Shown here piece after piece: positions 25,152 to 34,601 of a DNA stretch of 40,392 nucleotides. Origin of the DNA: Bacteroidota bacterium (GTDB lineage Bacteria > Bacteroidota > Bacteroidia > AKYH767-A > 2013-40CM-41-45). The stretch spans positions 1 to 40,392 of the forward strand of contig PLYJ01000064.1 of NCBI GenBank assembly GCA_003151745.1, read 5' to 3'. Made by a program: the position numbers and the translations under genes. Positions within the stretch are counted from its first letter, which is position 1; each line of letters opens with the position of its first letter. The notes under the pieces are model-generated. The model saw only the letters and a list, made by a program, of their open reading frames with translations. It was not told the origin of the DNA and ran no database searches.

Positions 25152-25177
25152 AAAGGGCTCATTGAGCCCTTTTTTAT
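25152..25177 (+). terminator. intrinsic terminator of the T9SS propeller protein
   Basis: AAAGGGCTC and GAGCCCTTT form a perfect 9-bp stem with a 3-nt loop, followed by a T-run. It lies 26 nt after the stop codon at 25125. Confidence 0.88.
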
Positions 25178-25206
25178 TTATATGCACCTCCGGATAATAA
25201 TAGCGC

Positions 25207-26301
25207 TTATCTTACTTTTTTCCTCCTGTTCCTTTCGTAATCTTCAAAAATGTATTCGCCTAATCCTTTGAGAGAAGTATAGAATGCTCTGCCTTTATTA
25301 GTTTCTGTGAACTCACGGACAAAATTTCTAAGATAAGGATCGTCAGCAACCATAAATGTAGTGACAGGAATTTTTAACTTACGGCATGCTGAGGCAAGAT
25401 TAAGACAACGGTTCACTATCTTTCTGTCTAATCCAAAACTATTCTTATAATATTCAGCGCCTTCTTTAATGCAGCTTGGCTTGCCGTCGGTGATCATGAA
25501 TATTTGTTTGTTATTATTTTTTCTTCTTCTCAAAATGTCCGTTGCCAGCTCAAGCCCTGCAACGGTATTGGTATGGTAGGGTCCCACCTGTAAATAAGGA
25601 AGGTCTTTCACTTCAATTTTCCAGGCATCATCGCCGAATACAATAATATCTAAAGTATCTTTTGGATATTTGGTGGTGATGAGTTCGCTTAATGCCATAG
25701 CAACTTTCTTTGCGGGAGTGATGCGATCTTCGCCGTAAAGAATCATGGAGTGAGAAATGTCAATCATGAGCACGGTGCTTGTCTGCGTCTTCAATTCTTT
25801 TTCCATTACCTCCAGGTCATCTTCAGCTAAAGTAAAATCATTGATGCCATGGTTGATCTGTGCATTGCGCAAAGAATCAGTCATGCTGATCTGGTCTGCG
25901 GAATCTCCGAAACGATAATTGCGTATGTCGCCTGTCACTTCATCACCGACACCTGTAAACTGCGTGCTGTGATTTCCCTGCTTTGCTTTTTTAAGCTTGC
26001 CGAAAATTTCTTCAAGAGAATTCTTACGGATAGAGCGTTCACTTTTGGCTGTTAAAATTAAATTTCCATTTCCTTCTTCTTTTATATAGCCTTTGTCTTT
26101 GAGGTCTTTTATGAAATCAGCCATGGTATAATTCTTATCAGTTAGGTTGTGCTCCCTGTCCAGCTCGTTGAGCCAGTTCATGGCTTCATGTACATCGCCT
26201 GAAGTATATATCATCAACTGCAGAAATAATTCCAGCAGCTTTTCAAAAGGCGTCTTGTTATTATCTTCCTGAAAAAATTTACTAAAACGGTAACCTTTCA
26301 T
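25207..26301 (-). CDS. VWA-domain protein
   Basis: This is a 364-residue cytoplasmic protein. The N-terminal ~150 residues are helical (FEKLLELFLQLMIYTSGDVHEAMNW is typical of a Bacteroidota group). A von Willebrand A domain (about 170-350) follows with the MIDAS motif DISHS (181-185), a Thr in the second MIDAS loop region (YHTNT), and MITDGKPS with the third Asp. Such proteins usually work with a MoxR-type AAA+ ATPase as chaperone-like pairs; none is adjacent here. I prefer ATG 26301 (MKGYRF) over ATG 26346 because homologs of this group start there and a promoter-like element overlaps 26346. Confidence 0.82.
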   Translation of the reverse strand: MKGYRFSKFFQEDNNKTPFEKLLELFLQLMIYTSGDVHEAMNWLNELDREHNLTDKNYTMADFIKDLKDKGYIKEEGNGNLILTAKSERSIRKNSLEEIFGKLKKAKQGNHSTQFTGVGDEVTGDIRNYRFGDSADQISMTDSLRNAQINHGINDFTLAEDDLEVMEKELKTQTSTVLMIDISHSMILYGEDRITPAKKVAMALSELITTKYPKDTLDIIVFGDDAWKIEVKDLPYLQVGPYHTNTVAGLELATDILRRRKNNNKQIFMITDGKPSCIKEGAEYYKNSFGLDRKIVNRCLNLASACRKLKIPVTTFMVADDPYLRNFVREFTETNKGRAFYTSLKGLGEYIFEDYERNRRKKVR

Positions 26302-26343
26302 AGTACTATTTACGTTTAGCAGACCATAAATATTATTTGACAA

Positions 26344-26351
26344 CAAAGTTA
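26344..26351 (-). promoter_or_regulatory. candidate -7 promoter element (TAACTTTG on minus strand)
   Basis: The plus strand reads CAAAGTTA, that is TAACTTTG on the minus strand. It overlaps the upstream ATG at 26346, so a transcript from here would start inside that longer frame. This supports initiation at 26301. Confidence 0.45.
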
Positions 26352-26617
26352 CAGATTAAAAGTTTTAATATTTCCATTTGCAGCGGGGGCCGGAATAGTT
26401 TTACTATTTTCTGTTTGCAAATAGAAACACAAACTAATTTATTCTTACAAGCGAAGCTCAACGCCACATGTTGAAAACAATTTCGGATCATAGTGTATCT
26501 TTTTACTGTGTTAAGTATTATGTTGAAAAGTAAAATTGCACTTTCTTGTTTGAATACAAAAGCAATTTACCTTGCATGAGAAAAGAACGAAACTTAAAGA
26601 TTTTAAAATGAGGTTGT

Positions 26618-26625
26618 TAACTTTG
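26618..26625 (+). promoter_or_regulatory. candidate -7 promoter element (TAACTTTG) for the adhesin operon
   Basis: An exact TAnnTTTG match lies 99 nt before the ATG at 26725, implying a leader of about 90 nt. The rest of the 378-nt gap between the divergent genes (26347-26724) shows no further gene or RNA. Confidence 0.4.
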
Positions 26626-26724
26626 GATTTCACTGCTTTTGTGTTCCAAATTATAACACTTGAATGTTTTATGTTTTGTGCTAACAACACTTTCGAAAAA
26701 ATAATCTTAAACTCCTAATCAACA

Positions 26725-29700
26725 ATGAGAAAATTCTATCTGCCTTTGTATTTAGGCTTTAGTGCACGAATCAGCAGAAGTTTTGGATGGATAGCTGTGA
26801 TGGCACTTCTTTTGGTCAGCACATCATCTTATGCAACCCACCTGGCAGGAGGTGAATTGACTTATCAATGGGTTTCCGGAACTACTTACATTTTTACCGC
26901 TACCTTCTATAGAGACTGTGCGGGTATTAATGCTCCTACTACCTTACCTCTCAGTTATATTTCTAATACATGTGGAATAACAGGAAGCGCTACTTTAAAC
27001 CTTGTGGCAGGAACAGGAAATGAAATTACTTTTCCATGCCAGAGTGCGAAAACAACCTGTAGCGGAGGAACAAATCCCGGTTTTCAGGAATGGCAATATA
27101 CTGCAACCGTGAACCTCGGCAAGAAATGTACTGACTGGGTTTTTAGCTGGGTGAGCAATGCACGTAACAATGCAATTACGACCATTCAAAATCCGGGTTC
27201 CGATAATATGTATATTGAGGCAACTCTTAACAACGTTATAGATTCAACTGCCAGTTCGCCTACTTTTTCAAACTTTCCTGTTGCTATATTATGTATTGGT
27301 CAGCCCTTTAATTATAATCAAGGCTCACTCGCTCCAAACGGAGACTCACTTGCTTATTCATTTATTTGTCCAAGAGTGCTTGCATCAACCTGTGTAACTT
27401 TCATTAATCCTTATTCCGCTACTAATCCTATTGCATCCACTCCTCCGGCCGCCATTGATCCAGTAACAGGCAATATCACCATGACTCCAACCACAGTGCA
27501 GGTAGGTGTCACAACTGTGCTTGTAAAAAAGTATCATAATGGGGTTTTCGTAGGAAGCGTTATCCGTGATATGGAATTTATAACGCAAAACTGCGGCACA
27601 AATAATTTACCGACGGCGTCAGGAGTTAATGGTACCAATGTTTATAGTGATACTATATGTGCAGGAGTAGGTGCGCCTGTTTGTTTTAGTATTTTATCGA
27701 ATGATGTGGATGCAGGGCAGATTGTAACCATGACCTGGAACAGCGGAATAGCCGGTGCAACATTTACAGTTGCAGGAAGTCCGCATCCGACAGGTACTTT
27801 TTGCTGGCAACCTACTTACGCAGATGCAAGTGCAAACCCTCATACCTTTACCGTTACAGTGAGAGATAACAACTGTCCGACTAACGGCGTACAGGTTTTC
27901 TCTTATGCTATATTGGTTCCACCAATAATTGTAACACCGAATACAACGAACATATTATGTAACGGAGGAACAGGAAGCGCAACTGCAGTTGGTTCAGGAG
28001 GCATTTCTCCTTACACGTATTCATGGAGTCCAACGTCGCAAACAACAGCTACTGCAACAGGGTTGTCTGCAGGAACAACTTACACAGTAACAGCAACCGA
28101 TAATCATGGTTGCACCAATACCAATACCATCACTTTAACACAACCATCTGCTATCAGCGCTTCTATTACTTCACAAACAAATGTAAGCTGTACCGGCGGA
28201 ACTAACGGAAGTGCTACTGTCACTGCTTCGGGTGGTACCGGTGCACTCACGCATCACTGGAGCAACGGACAAACCACAAACCCGATTACTAACCTTATAA
28301 CAGGCACATATACAGATACTGTGAAAGATGCTAACGGATGTATTAAGCTTGTAAGCATAACAATAACACAGCCTGCAGCATCTTTGCTTGCTTCAATTAC
28401 ATCTCAGCAGAACGCAAGTTGTAAAGGAAACGCGAATGGAAAAATTACGGTTACAGTTACCGGAGGCACCCTGCCGTATTTATATTCCTGGTCTCCTGCT
28501 GTTGGAACCGATTCAACTGTAACAGGACTAGTAGCAGGAACATATACTGTAACAGTTACTGATGCCCACGGATGTACAACTTCCAAAACAGCAACCATCA
28601 CTGAACCCGGCACGCTTGTCCCTTTAATTACTGATCTTACCGTAACGGGTGGAATAATTAGCTGTTTCGGAGCCACTAATGGTAGCCTTTCTGTTTCGGT
28701 GACAGGAGGTACTCCTGCATATCACTACTTATGGAGTCCCGGGGGAGCTACTACTGATACCATTACAGGATTAGGTGCGGGAACATATAGTGTAACAGTT
28801 ACAGACGCCAACTTATGTACTGCTGACACAAGTATAGTACTCAAGCAGCCTGATTCGCTGATTGTTACTATTCCGACTTTCTCTACTTTTTTTGGCGGGG
28901 TAAATATTTCATGTAATGGTGCAAGTGATGGTTTTGTTAATCTAAGTGTAACAGGTGGCACTCCCGGTTTTCATTATTTATGGAGCCCCGGTGGTCAAAC
29001 TGCAGACAGCCTCGCTGGAATTCCTGCCGGCACATACAGCGTAACAGTAACAGATACCAACGGATGCTCTTCAGGTCAATCTATAACCCTTATTCAACCA
29101 GGACCGCTTGTTGGTTCTGAATTTTCGCATTCTAATGTAGGATGTAACGGTGAAGCAACGGGGGGCATAGTTCTCACAGTTAGTGGTGGAACCGGTCCAT
29201 TCACATATACTTGGTCACCAAACGTGGCCACCGATTCTGTTGCTACAGGTCTCGCAGCAGGAACATATACAATAAGCATTTCCGATATGAACGGATGTGC
29301 GACAACATTTATTGATACTATATCACAACCTGCTACTATTTTCCCTCTCATTACCGCAGCAACTGTAACCGGCGGTTTAAATATTGCATGTTCCGGTGAT
29401 TCTACGGGTACTGCGTGGGCAACGGTAACAGGGGGGACTCCTCCGTTTAAGTATCTCTGGAGTCCTGGTGGAGCTACAACAGATACTGTTACCGGATTAA
29501 GTGCCGGTCCAATTTCCGTTCATATAATTGATATTAACGGATGCAGTAAGACTGCATTTGACACTATTACTCAGCCTGAGCCTTTGAGCGCGTTTTATAC
29601 GGATAGCATTTTCGCAGGAGGCGCAAATGTAAGCTGCAATGCAAATTCTGACGGATCAATAATTCAACAGCTTATAGGAGGCGGAACTCCGGGTTATACC

Positions 29701-32700
29701 TATTCCTGGAGCAATGGGGAAACGACTGCCAATGATACAGGGCTTAGTGCGACAACCACAGGAACAACTTACACAGTGCTCATTACTGATACAAACGGAT
29801 GTAAGCTCTCGTTACCTTTTACTCTTTTTGCACCCCAACCTTTGACAGACTCACTTGTTGCAGCCACAACAAACGGGGGATGGAACATAAGTTGTAACGG
29901 AGCAAGCGATGGATCTATAACCGCGTTTGTAAACGGAGGGACGAGTCCGTATTTTTATACCTGGTCGCCTAATGTATCTACAACTTCAACAGCTTCCAAT
30001 TTGGGAGCAGGAACCTATATAATAACTGTTTCAGATACAAATAATTGTAGTTCCACAGATAGTATAACTCTGACTCAACCACCTGTTTTGTTTGATACTC
30101 TGTCTGCTAAAGTTTACGTGGGTGGTAAAAATATAAGCTGTTTCGGTTACAGCGATGGCAGCATTACAGATAGCGTGTCGGGTGGAACTGCGCCATATAC
30201 TTTTCAATGGAATACAGGAGACACCACGCAAAGTATAGGTTTGATTCCTGCCGGAACATACGTGGTTAATATTACGGATGCAAATGGATGCACAAGAACA
30301 GATTCTATTACACTAACTCAACCAGACTCTATTAATACCATTGGCATTTTATCTTCGTTTAATGGTTTTACTATTGCATGTCACGGAGGCACAGGCTGTG
30401 TTGACCTGGTTATTTCAGGGGGCACCCCCGGTTATCATCCATTTTGGACCCCCACAGAAGATTCAACATTCCATTTCTGCGACACTGCAGGGACTTATAA
30501 TGTGGTAGTGACTGATACCAATGGATGTTTTTCAATTCGTAACTTTACATTTACACAACCTGATTCTCTTATCTCCGCTTCTGCTACTTCAAATTATGGC
30601 GGATCAAACGTAAGTTGTAGTAATTCTCTTGATGGTACTATCACCGTCACAGTTACAGGTGGTGTACGTCCTTTCTTTTATTCCTGGTCACCTCCGGAAG
30701 GAACTGATTCTACAGCAACAGGACTTGGCGCGGGCACCTATGTTATAACAGTCACCGATTCGAATGGTTGTTCGACTGTCGTTTCAACCACCCTTATTGC
30801 TCCGCCTCCATTCACCGATTCTGTAGTTACTTCTGTATACGCAGGTGGATATAGCGTTAGTTGTGCAGGTAATGATGGGTTCATTAATATCATCCCAACC
30901 GGTGGCACAAGACCGTACCATTATGTGTGGGCACCACCGGTTTCGACTGATTCTACTGCGAGCGGCCTTATGGCAGGGTTATATATTATTACTGTTACAG
31001 ACTCTAATGGATGTTCTGTCATAGATTCCGTAACGCTCACACAAGCCAATCCCTTCAATGTCACTGATTCACTTAGTAATTACAATGGTCAGAACATAAG
31101 TTGTGTTGGATCAACTAACGGCTGCATTTATGTTACAGTAACCGGTGGTGTTCCTGCTTATACTTTTCTCTGGAATACAGGCGACACCACTCAAAACCTT
31201 TGTAATTTGGGTGCAGGCACATATACAGATACCATAACAGATGCACAGGGTTGCAGAACATTTATTACTGCTACAATTACAGCGCCACCACCTCTTAGTC
31301 TGTCAGCAACAGATTCAAGTTATAATGGAAGTGGAATAAAATGTGCCGCAGACAGCAATGGTTATATACATGTTATAGTAACCGGCGGAACAGTACCGAT
31401 GACATATTTATGGTCTCCAAATGTCTCAACGGATTCGATTGCATCAGGACTTGGAGCAGGAACTTATTCCTATACAGTAACGGATGCCAACGGATGTTCG
31501 GCAACAGGATCACAAACGATTACTGCACCACAACCACTTAGCCTGTCAGCAATTGATTCGAGTTATAATGGAAGTGGAATAAAATGTGCCGCAGACAGCA
31601 ATGGCTATATTCATGTTATTGTAACCGGCGGAACAGTACCAATAACATATTTATGGTCTCCGAATGTATCAACTGATTCTATTGCATCGGGACTGGCGGC
31701 AGGAATATATTCCTATACGGTAACCGATGCCAACGGATGTTCAGCGACGGGATCACAAACGATAACTGCACCACAACCACTTAGCATATCAGCAATAGAT
31801 TCGAGTTATAATGGAAGCGGAATAAAATGTGCCACAGACAGTAATGGTTATATTCATGTTATAGTAACGGGTGGGACAGGACAGATAATCTATGTATGGT
31901 CTCCAAATGTATCAATGGATTCTATTGCATCAGGGCTTGCGGCAGGAATTTATTCCTATACAGTAACGGATGCCAACGGATGTTCCGCGACGGGATCACA
32001 AACGATTACTGCACCACAACCGCTTAGTCTGTCAGCAATAGATTCAAGTTATAATGGAAGTGGGGTAAAATGTGCTACAGACAGTAATGGTTATATACAT
32101 GTTATCGTAATGGGTGGAACAGTGCCGGTAACCTATGTCTGGTCTCCAAATGTATCAACTGATTCTATTGCATCAGGGCTGGCAGCAGGAATATATTCCT
32201 ATACGGTAACCGATGCCAACGGATGTTCAGCGACGGGATCACAAACGATAACTTCGCCTCAGCCACTTAGCCTATCAGCAATAGATTCAAGTTATAATGG
32301 AGTGGGAATAAAATGTGCTGCCGACAGCAATGGCTATATACATGTTATAGTAACCGGCGGAACTGGTCCAATGATCTACACATGGAATCCTTCCACAGCT
32401 TCGACGGATTCAATAGCACAAAATCTTGGAGCAGGTACTTATTCCTATTCGGTAACTGATGCCAACGGATGTTCAGCCACCGGCTCTCAAACACTTACCG
32501 GGCCACAACCAATCAGCTTGTCAGCGATAGATTCGAGTTATGGCGGAAGCGGTACCAAATGTAATGGAGACAAGACAGGATACATCCATGTAATAGCAAC
32601 GGGCGGTACTCCGGCATATACCTACACATGGAATCCTTCAACAGCATCTACAGACTCCATTGCTCAGAACCTTGCGGCAGGCCCATATTCATATACAGTG

Positions 32701-33543
32701 ACCGATGCTAACGGATGTTCAGCAACCGGTTCTCAAATGCTTACGTCAAATCCGGTAATTCTGGTAGCTGCAGGTAAGGACGCACAAGTGTGCGGTGATA
32801 GTACCCAGCTTTCAGGCAGCTCTCCCGCCAGCGGTGAAACCGGAACTTGGTCAGTGATAAGTGGAACAGGAACCTTTAGTAATGCGAACGATTCAAATAC
32901 AGTTGTTACAGGACTGACCAGACCCGGCACCAACATTTTTCTGTGGACAGTTACAAACGGTTTCTGCAGTGCCAGTGATACAGTTAATATAGAAACATTT
33001 GATGTGATTGCATCTGAAGCAGGTGCCGATCTGTCTATATGTCCTCAGGATTCAGCCACTTCCATGCTTAATGCCACGCCTGTTAAATTAGGAACCGCCT
33101 TCTGGATTTCATTAGGTAAAGCAGGTGTTGACGATTCAAGTAAGGCTGCAACAGGAGTTCATAATCTGGTAACCGGTAACAATATATTCGTTTGGGTTGT
33201 CACAAACGGAGCATGTATAGAACCGGACTCAGTGATTGTTAATCTTAAGGATCAGGACTTGTGTTTTGATTCACTGCAAATGCCTAATGGCTTCACTCCA
33301 AATGGTGACGGGCATAATGATGACTTTGATATTCATGGAATTGAGAATTATCCGAATAATACGCTTACCATATTTAACCGTTGGGGTAATGAAGTTTATT
33401 CCGCAGATGACTATAAGAACCACACATGGGTGGGGCAGAATAAGAGTGGTGAACCACTGCCTGACGGAACTTACTTTGCAATCCTGATTATTAAAAATAG
33501 TGACATCAAGTTACATGGATATGTGGATTTGAGAAGGAAATAA
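26725..33543 (+). CDS. giant SprB-repeat surface adhesin with gliding-type (type B) T9SS C-terminal domain
   Basis: The 2272-residue protein has an N-terminal signal/membrane segment (to about residue 38, ending SSYA). An N-terminal domain starting THLAGGELTYQW is common in large Bacteroidota surface proteins. About 20 SprB-type repeats of ~80 residues follow (about 405-2012), each with a C.G..DG, V.GGT.PY.Y.WSP, GLxAGTYxVTVTDxNGC and Q.. pattern. Two more beta-sandwich modules come next (about 2013-2180). The type B CTD spans about 2185-2272: MPNGFTPNGDGHNDDF, LTIFNRWGNEVY, LPDGTYFAIL. Such proteins move along or stand on the cell surface for gliding or adhesion and need a PorP/SprF partner, which is the next gene. 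The last six repeats are nearly identical. Confidence 0.93.
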   Translation: MRKFYLPLYLGFSARISRSFGWIAVMALLLVSTSSYATHLAGGELTYQWVSGTTYIFTATFYRDCAGINAPTTLPLSYISNTCGITGSATLNLVAGTGNEITFPCQSAKTTCSGGTNPGFQEWQYTATVNLGKKCTDWVFSWVSNARNNAITTIQNPGSDNMYIEATLNNVIDSTASSPTFSNFPVAILCIGQPFNYNQGSLAPNGDSLAYSFICPRVLASTCVTFINPYSATNPIASTPPAAIDPVTGNITMTPTTVQVGVTTVLVKKYHNGVFVGSVIRDMEFITQNCGTNNLPTASGVNGTNVYSDTICAGVGAPVCFSILSNDVDAGQIVTMTWNSGIAGATFTVAGSPHPTGTFCWQPTYADASANPHTFTVTVRDNNCPTNGVQVFSYAILVPPIIVTPNTTNILCNGGTGSATAVGSGGISPYTYSWSPTSQTTATATGLSAGTTYTVTATDNHGCTNTNTITLTQPSAISASITSQTNVSCTGGTNGSATVTASGGTGALTHHWSNGQTTNPITNLITGTYTDTVKDANGCIKLVSITITQPAASLLASITSQQNASCKGNANGKITVTVTGGTLPYLYSWSPAVGTDSTVTGLVAGTYTVTVTDAHGCTTSKTATITEPGTLVPLITDLTVTGGIISCFGATNGSLSVSVTGGTPAYHYLWSPGGATTDTITGLGAGTYSVTVTDANLCTADTSIVLKQPDSLIVTIPTFSTFFGGVNISCNGASDGFVNLSVTGGTPGFHYLWSPGGQTADSLAGIPAGTYSVTVTDTNGCSSGQSITLIQPGPLVGSEFSHSNVGCNGEATGGIVLTVSGGTGPFTYTWSPNVATDSVATGLAAGTYTISISDMNGCATTFIDTISQPATIFPLITAATVTGGLNIACSGDSTGTAWATVTGGTPPFKYLWSPGGATTDTVTGLSAGPISVHIIDINGCSKTAFDTITQPEPLSAFYTDSIFAGGANVSCNANSDGSIIQQLIGGGTPGYTYSWSNGETTANDTGLSATTTGTTYTVLITDTNGCKLSLPFTLFAPQPLTDSLVAATTNGGWNISCNGASDGSITAFVNGGTSPYFYTWSPNVSTTSTASNLGAGTYIITVSDTNNCSSTDSITLTQPPVLFDTLSAKVYVGGKNISCFGYSDGSITDSVSGGTAPYTFQWNTGDTTQSIGLIPAGTYVVNITDANGCTRTDSITLTQPDSINTIGILSSFNGFTIACHGGTGCVDLVISGGTPGYHPFWTPTEDSTFHFCDTAGTYNVVVTDTNGCFSIRNFTFTQPDSLISASATSNYGGSNVSCSNSLDGTITVTVTGGVRPFFYSWSPPEGTDSTATGLGAGTYVITVTDSNGCSTVVSTTLIAPPPFTDSVVTSVYAGGYSVSCAGNDGFINIIPTGGTRPYHYVWAPPVSTDSTASGLMAGLYIITVTDSNGCSVIDSVTLTQANPFNVTDSLSNYNGQNISCVGSTNGCIYVTVTGGVPAYTFLWNTGDTTQNLCNLGAGTYTDTITDAQGCRTFITATITAPPPLSLSATDSSYNGSGIKCAADSNGYIHVIVTGGTVPMTYLWSPNVSTDSIASGLGAGTYSYTVTDANGCSATGSQTITAPQPLSLSAIDSSYNGSGIKCAADSNGYIHVIVTGGTVPITYLWSPNVSTDSIASGLAAGIYSYTVTDANGCSATGSQTITAPQPLSISAIDSSYNGSGIKCATDSNGYIHVIVTGGTGQIIYVWSPNVSMDSIASGLAAGIYSYTVTDANGCSATGSQTITAPQPLSLSAIDSSYNGSGVKCATDSNGYIHVIVMGGTVPVTYVWSPNVSTDSIASGLAAGIYSYTVTDANGCSATGSQTITSPQPLSLSAIDSSYNGVGIKCAADSNGYIHVIVTGGTGPMIYTWNPSTASTDSIAQNLGAGTYSYSVTDANGCSATGSQTLTGPQPISLSAIDSSYGGSGTKCNGDKTGYIHVIATGGTPAYTYTWNPSTASTDSIAQNLAAGPYSYTVTDANGCSATGSQMLTSNPVILVAAGKDAQVCGDSTQLSGSSPASGETGTWSVISGTGTFSNANDSNTVVTGLTRPGTNIFLWTVTNGFCSASDTVNIETFDVIASEAGADLSICPQDSATSMLNATPVKLGTAFWISLGKAGVDDSSKAATGVHNLVTGNNIFVWVVTNGACIEPDSVIVNLKDQDLCFDSLQMPNGFTPNGDGHNDDFDIHGIENYPNNTLTIFNRWGNEVYSADDYKNHTWVGQNKSGEPLPDGTYFAILIIKNSDIKLHGYVDLRRK
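31297..32760 (+). repeat. six near-identical 243-246 bp coding repeats inside the adhesin
   Basis: Units begin at 31297, 31540, 31783, 32026, 32269 and 32515. Each encodes S-[LI]-SA-[TI]-DSSY, then KCA.DSNGYIHVIV, WSPNVSTDSIASG and YTVTDANGCSATGSQ. The first five differ at only a few codons. The fifth and sixth carry one extra codon (WNPSTASTDS). The other 14 SprB repeats of the protein are much more diverged, so this block arose by recent tandem duplication or gene conversion. Copy number may vary between strains. Confidence 0.9.
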
Positions 33544-33600
33544 AAGGCTGTTAGAAAATCTTAAACTGACAATTATCGAATAAAATAATTCAATAATAAA

Positions 33601-34521
33601 ATGAAAAAACTATTTCTCTTAATTACTGTATCGTTATGCTCCCTTCTGGCAAATGCCCAGCAGGATGTGCTCCTGAGCCAGTACATGTTTAATCCCCTGG
33701 TCATTAATCCCGCTTATGCCGGCAGCAAGGATTACATGATGGCGACGCTTCTCTACAGAAAGCAATGGGTCGGATTTGACGGATCTCCGGAAACAGAAGC
33801 CGCTTCTATTCATGGCCCTTTAAAGAATAAAAATTTTGGAATTGGCTTGAGCCTTCTCAATGACCACATTGGCGTAACTACCCGTACTGATGTATATGTA
33901 GACCTGGCTTATCAAATGCAGCTCAATTCCAGGTTACGTCTTGGTCTGGGCATTCAGGGAGGATTCTCTAACTATAAATTTACAGTTCCAAGCAAGGTTT
34001 GGGATACTACCGATCCTATATATACCACTGTGCCTCAATCCAATCTTCTCCCTAATTTTGGTATCGGAGCATTTCTTTATGCTGAGAAGTTTTATGTCGG
34101 ACTTTCGGTTCCGCACCTGCTTGACTATGATTCAACGAAAGCAATCAACATAGCCTCAGCGGATAAGTTTGAAGCCACCCGGCATTATTATGCCACGGCG
34201 GGCGTAGTGTTTGATGGCAATCCGGATGTTGTTGTAAAGCCATCCATTCTAATGAAATATGTTCCGAATGCACCATCGGAATTTGATTTTAATGTAAATG
34301 TAATGTTTGTGAATACTTTTTGGTTGGGTGTTTCTTACCGCACCAATGCTGCCATTGTCGGGTTGGTTGAGATACAATTGTCAAGAAAGCTTCGGTTGGG
34401 CTATGCTTATGATTTCACCACTACAGATATTAAAACGTATTCTTCAGGATCGCATGAAATTATGCTTGAATATGATTTCGGGTATGACATCATGAAGATG
34501 AAAACGCCCAGATACTTCTAA
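33601..34521 (+). CDS. PorP/SprF family outer membrane protein
   Basis: This 306-residue protein has a signal peptide ending LLANAQ, then the family hallmark QYMFNPLVINPAYAGSKDYM. Alternating amphipathic strands follow to a C-terminal aromatic residue (PRYF), as expected for an outer membrane barrel. PorP/SprF proteins work with T9SS and are needed to export or anchor partners with a type B CTD. It begins 57 nt after the SprB-like adhesin, whose CTD is of that kind, so the two form a cargo-partner pair. Confidence 0.93.
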   Translation: MKKLFLLITVSLCSLLANAQQDVLLSQYMFNPLVINPAYAGSKDYMMATLLYRKQWVGFDGSPETEAASIHGPLKNKNFGIGLSLLNDHIGVTTRTDVYVDLAYQMQLNSRLRLGLGIQGGFSNYKFTVPSKVWDTTDPIYTTVPQSNLLPNFGIGAFLYAEKFYVGLSVPHLLDYDSTKAINIASADKFEATRHYYATAGVVFDGNPDVVVKPSILMKYVPNAPSEFDFNVNVMFVNTFWLGVSYRTNAAIVGLVEIQLSRKLRLGYAYDFTTTDIKTYSSGSHEIMLEYDFGYDIMKMKTPRYF

Positions 34522-34601
34522 TTTACTTTAAATGATTCCCGAATCAGGAATACATGAATGTTTTTAACCTAAACCCACAAACGAGTAAACCATTATATAC
34601 A

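Noticed and set aside
28404-29351. Antisense frames inside the SprB-like adhesin
   Set aside because: Thr/Val/Pro-rich frames mirror the repeated codons of the adhesin and have no independent features.
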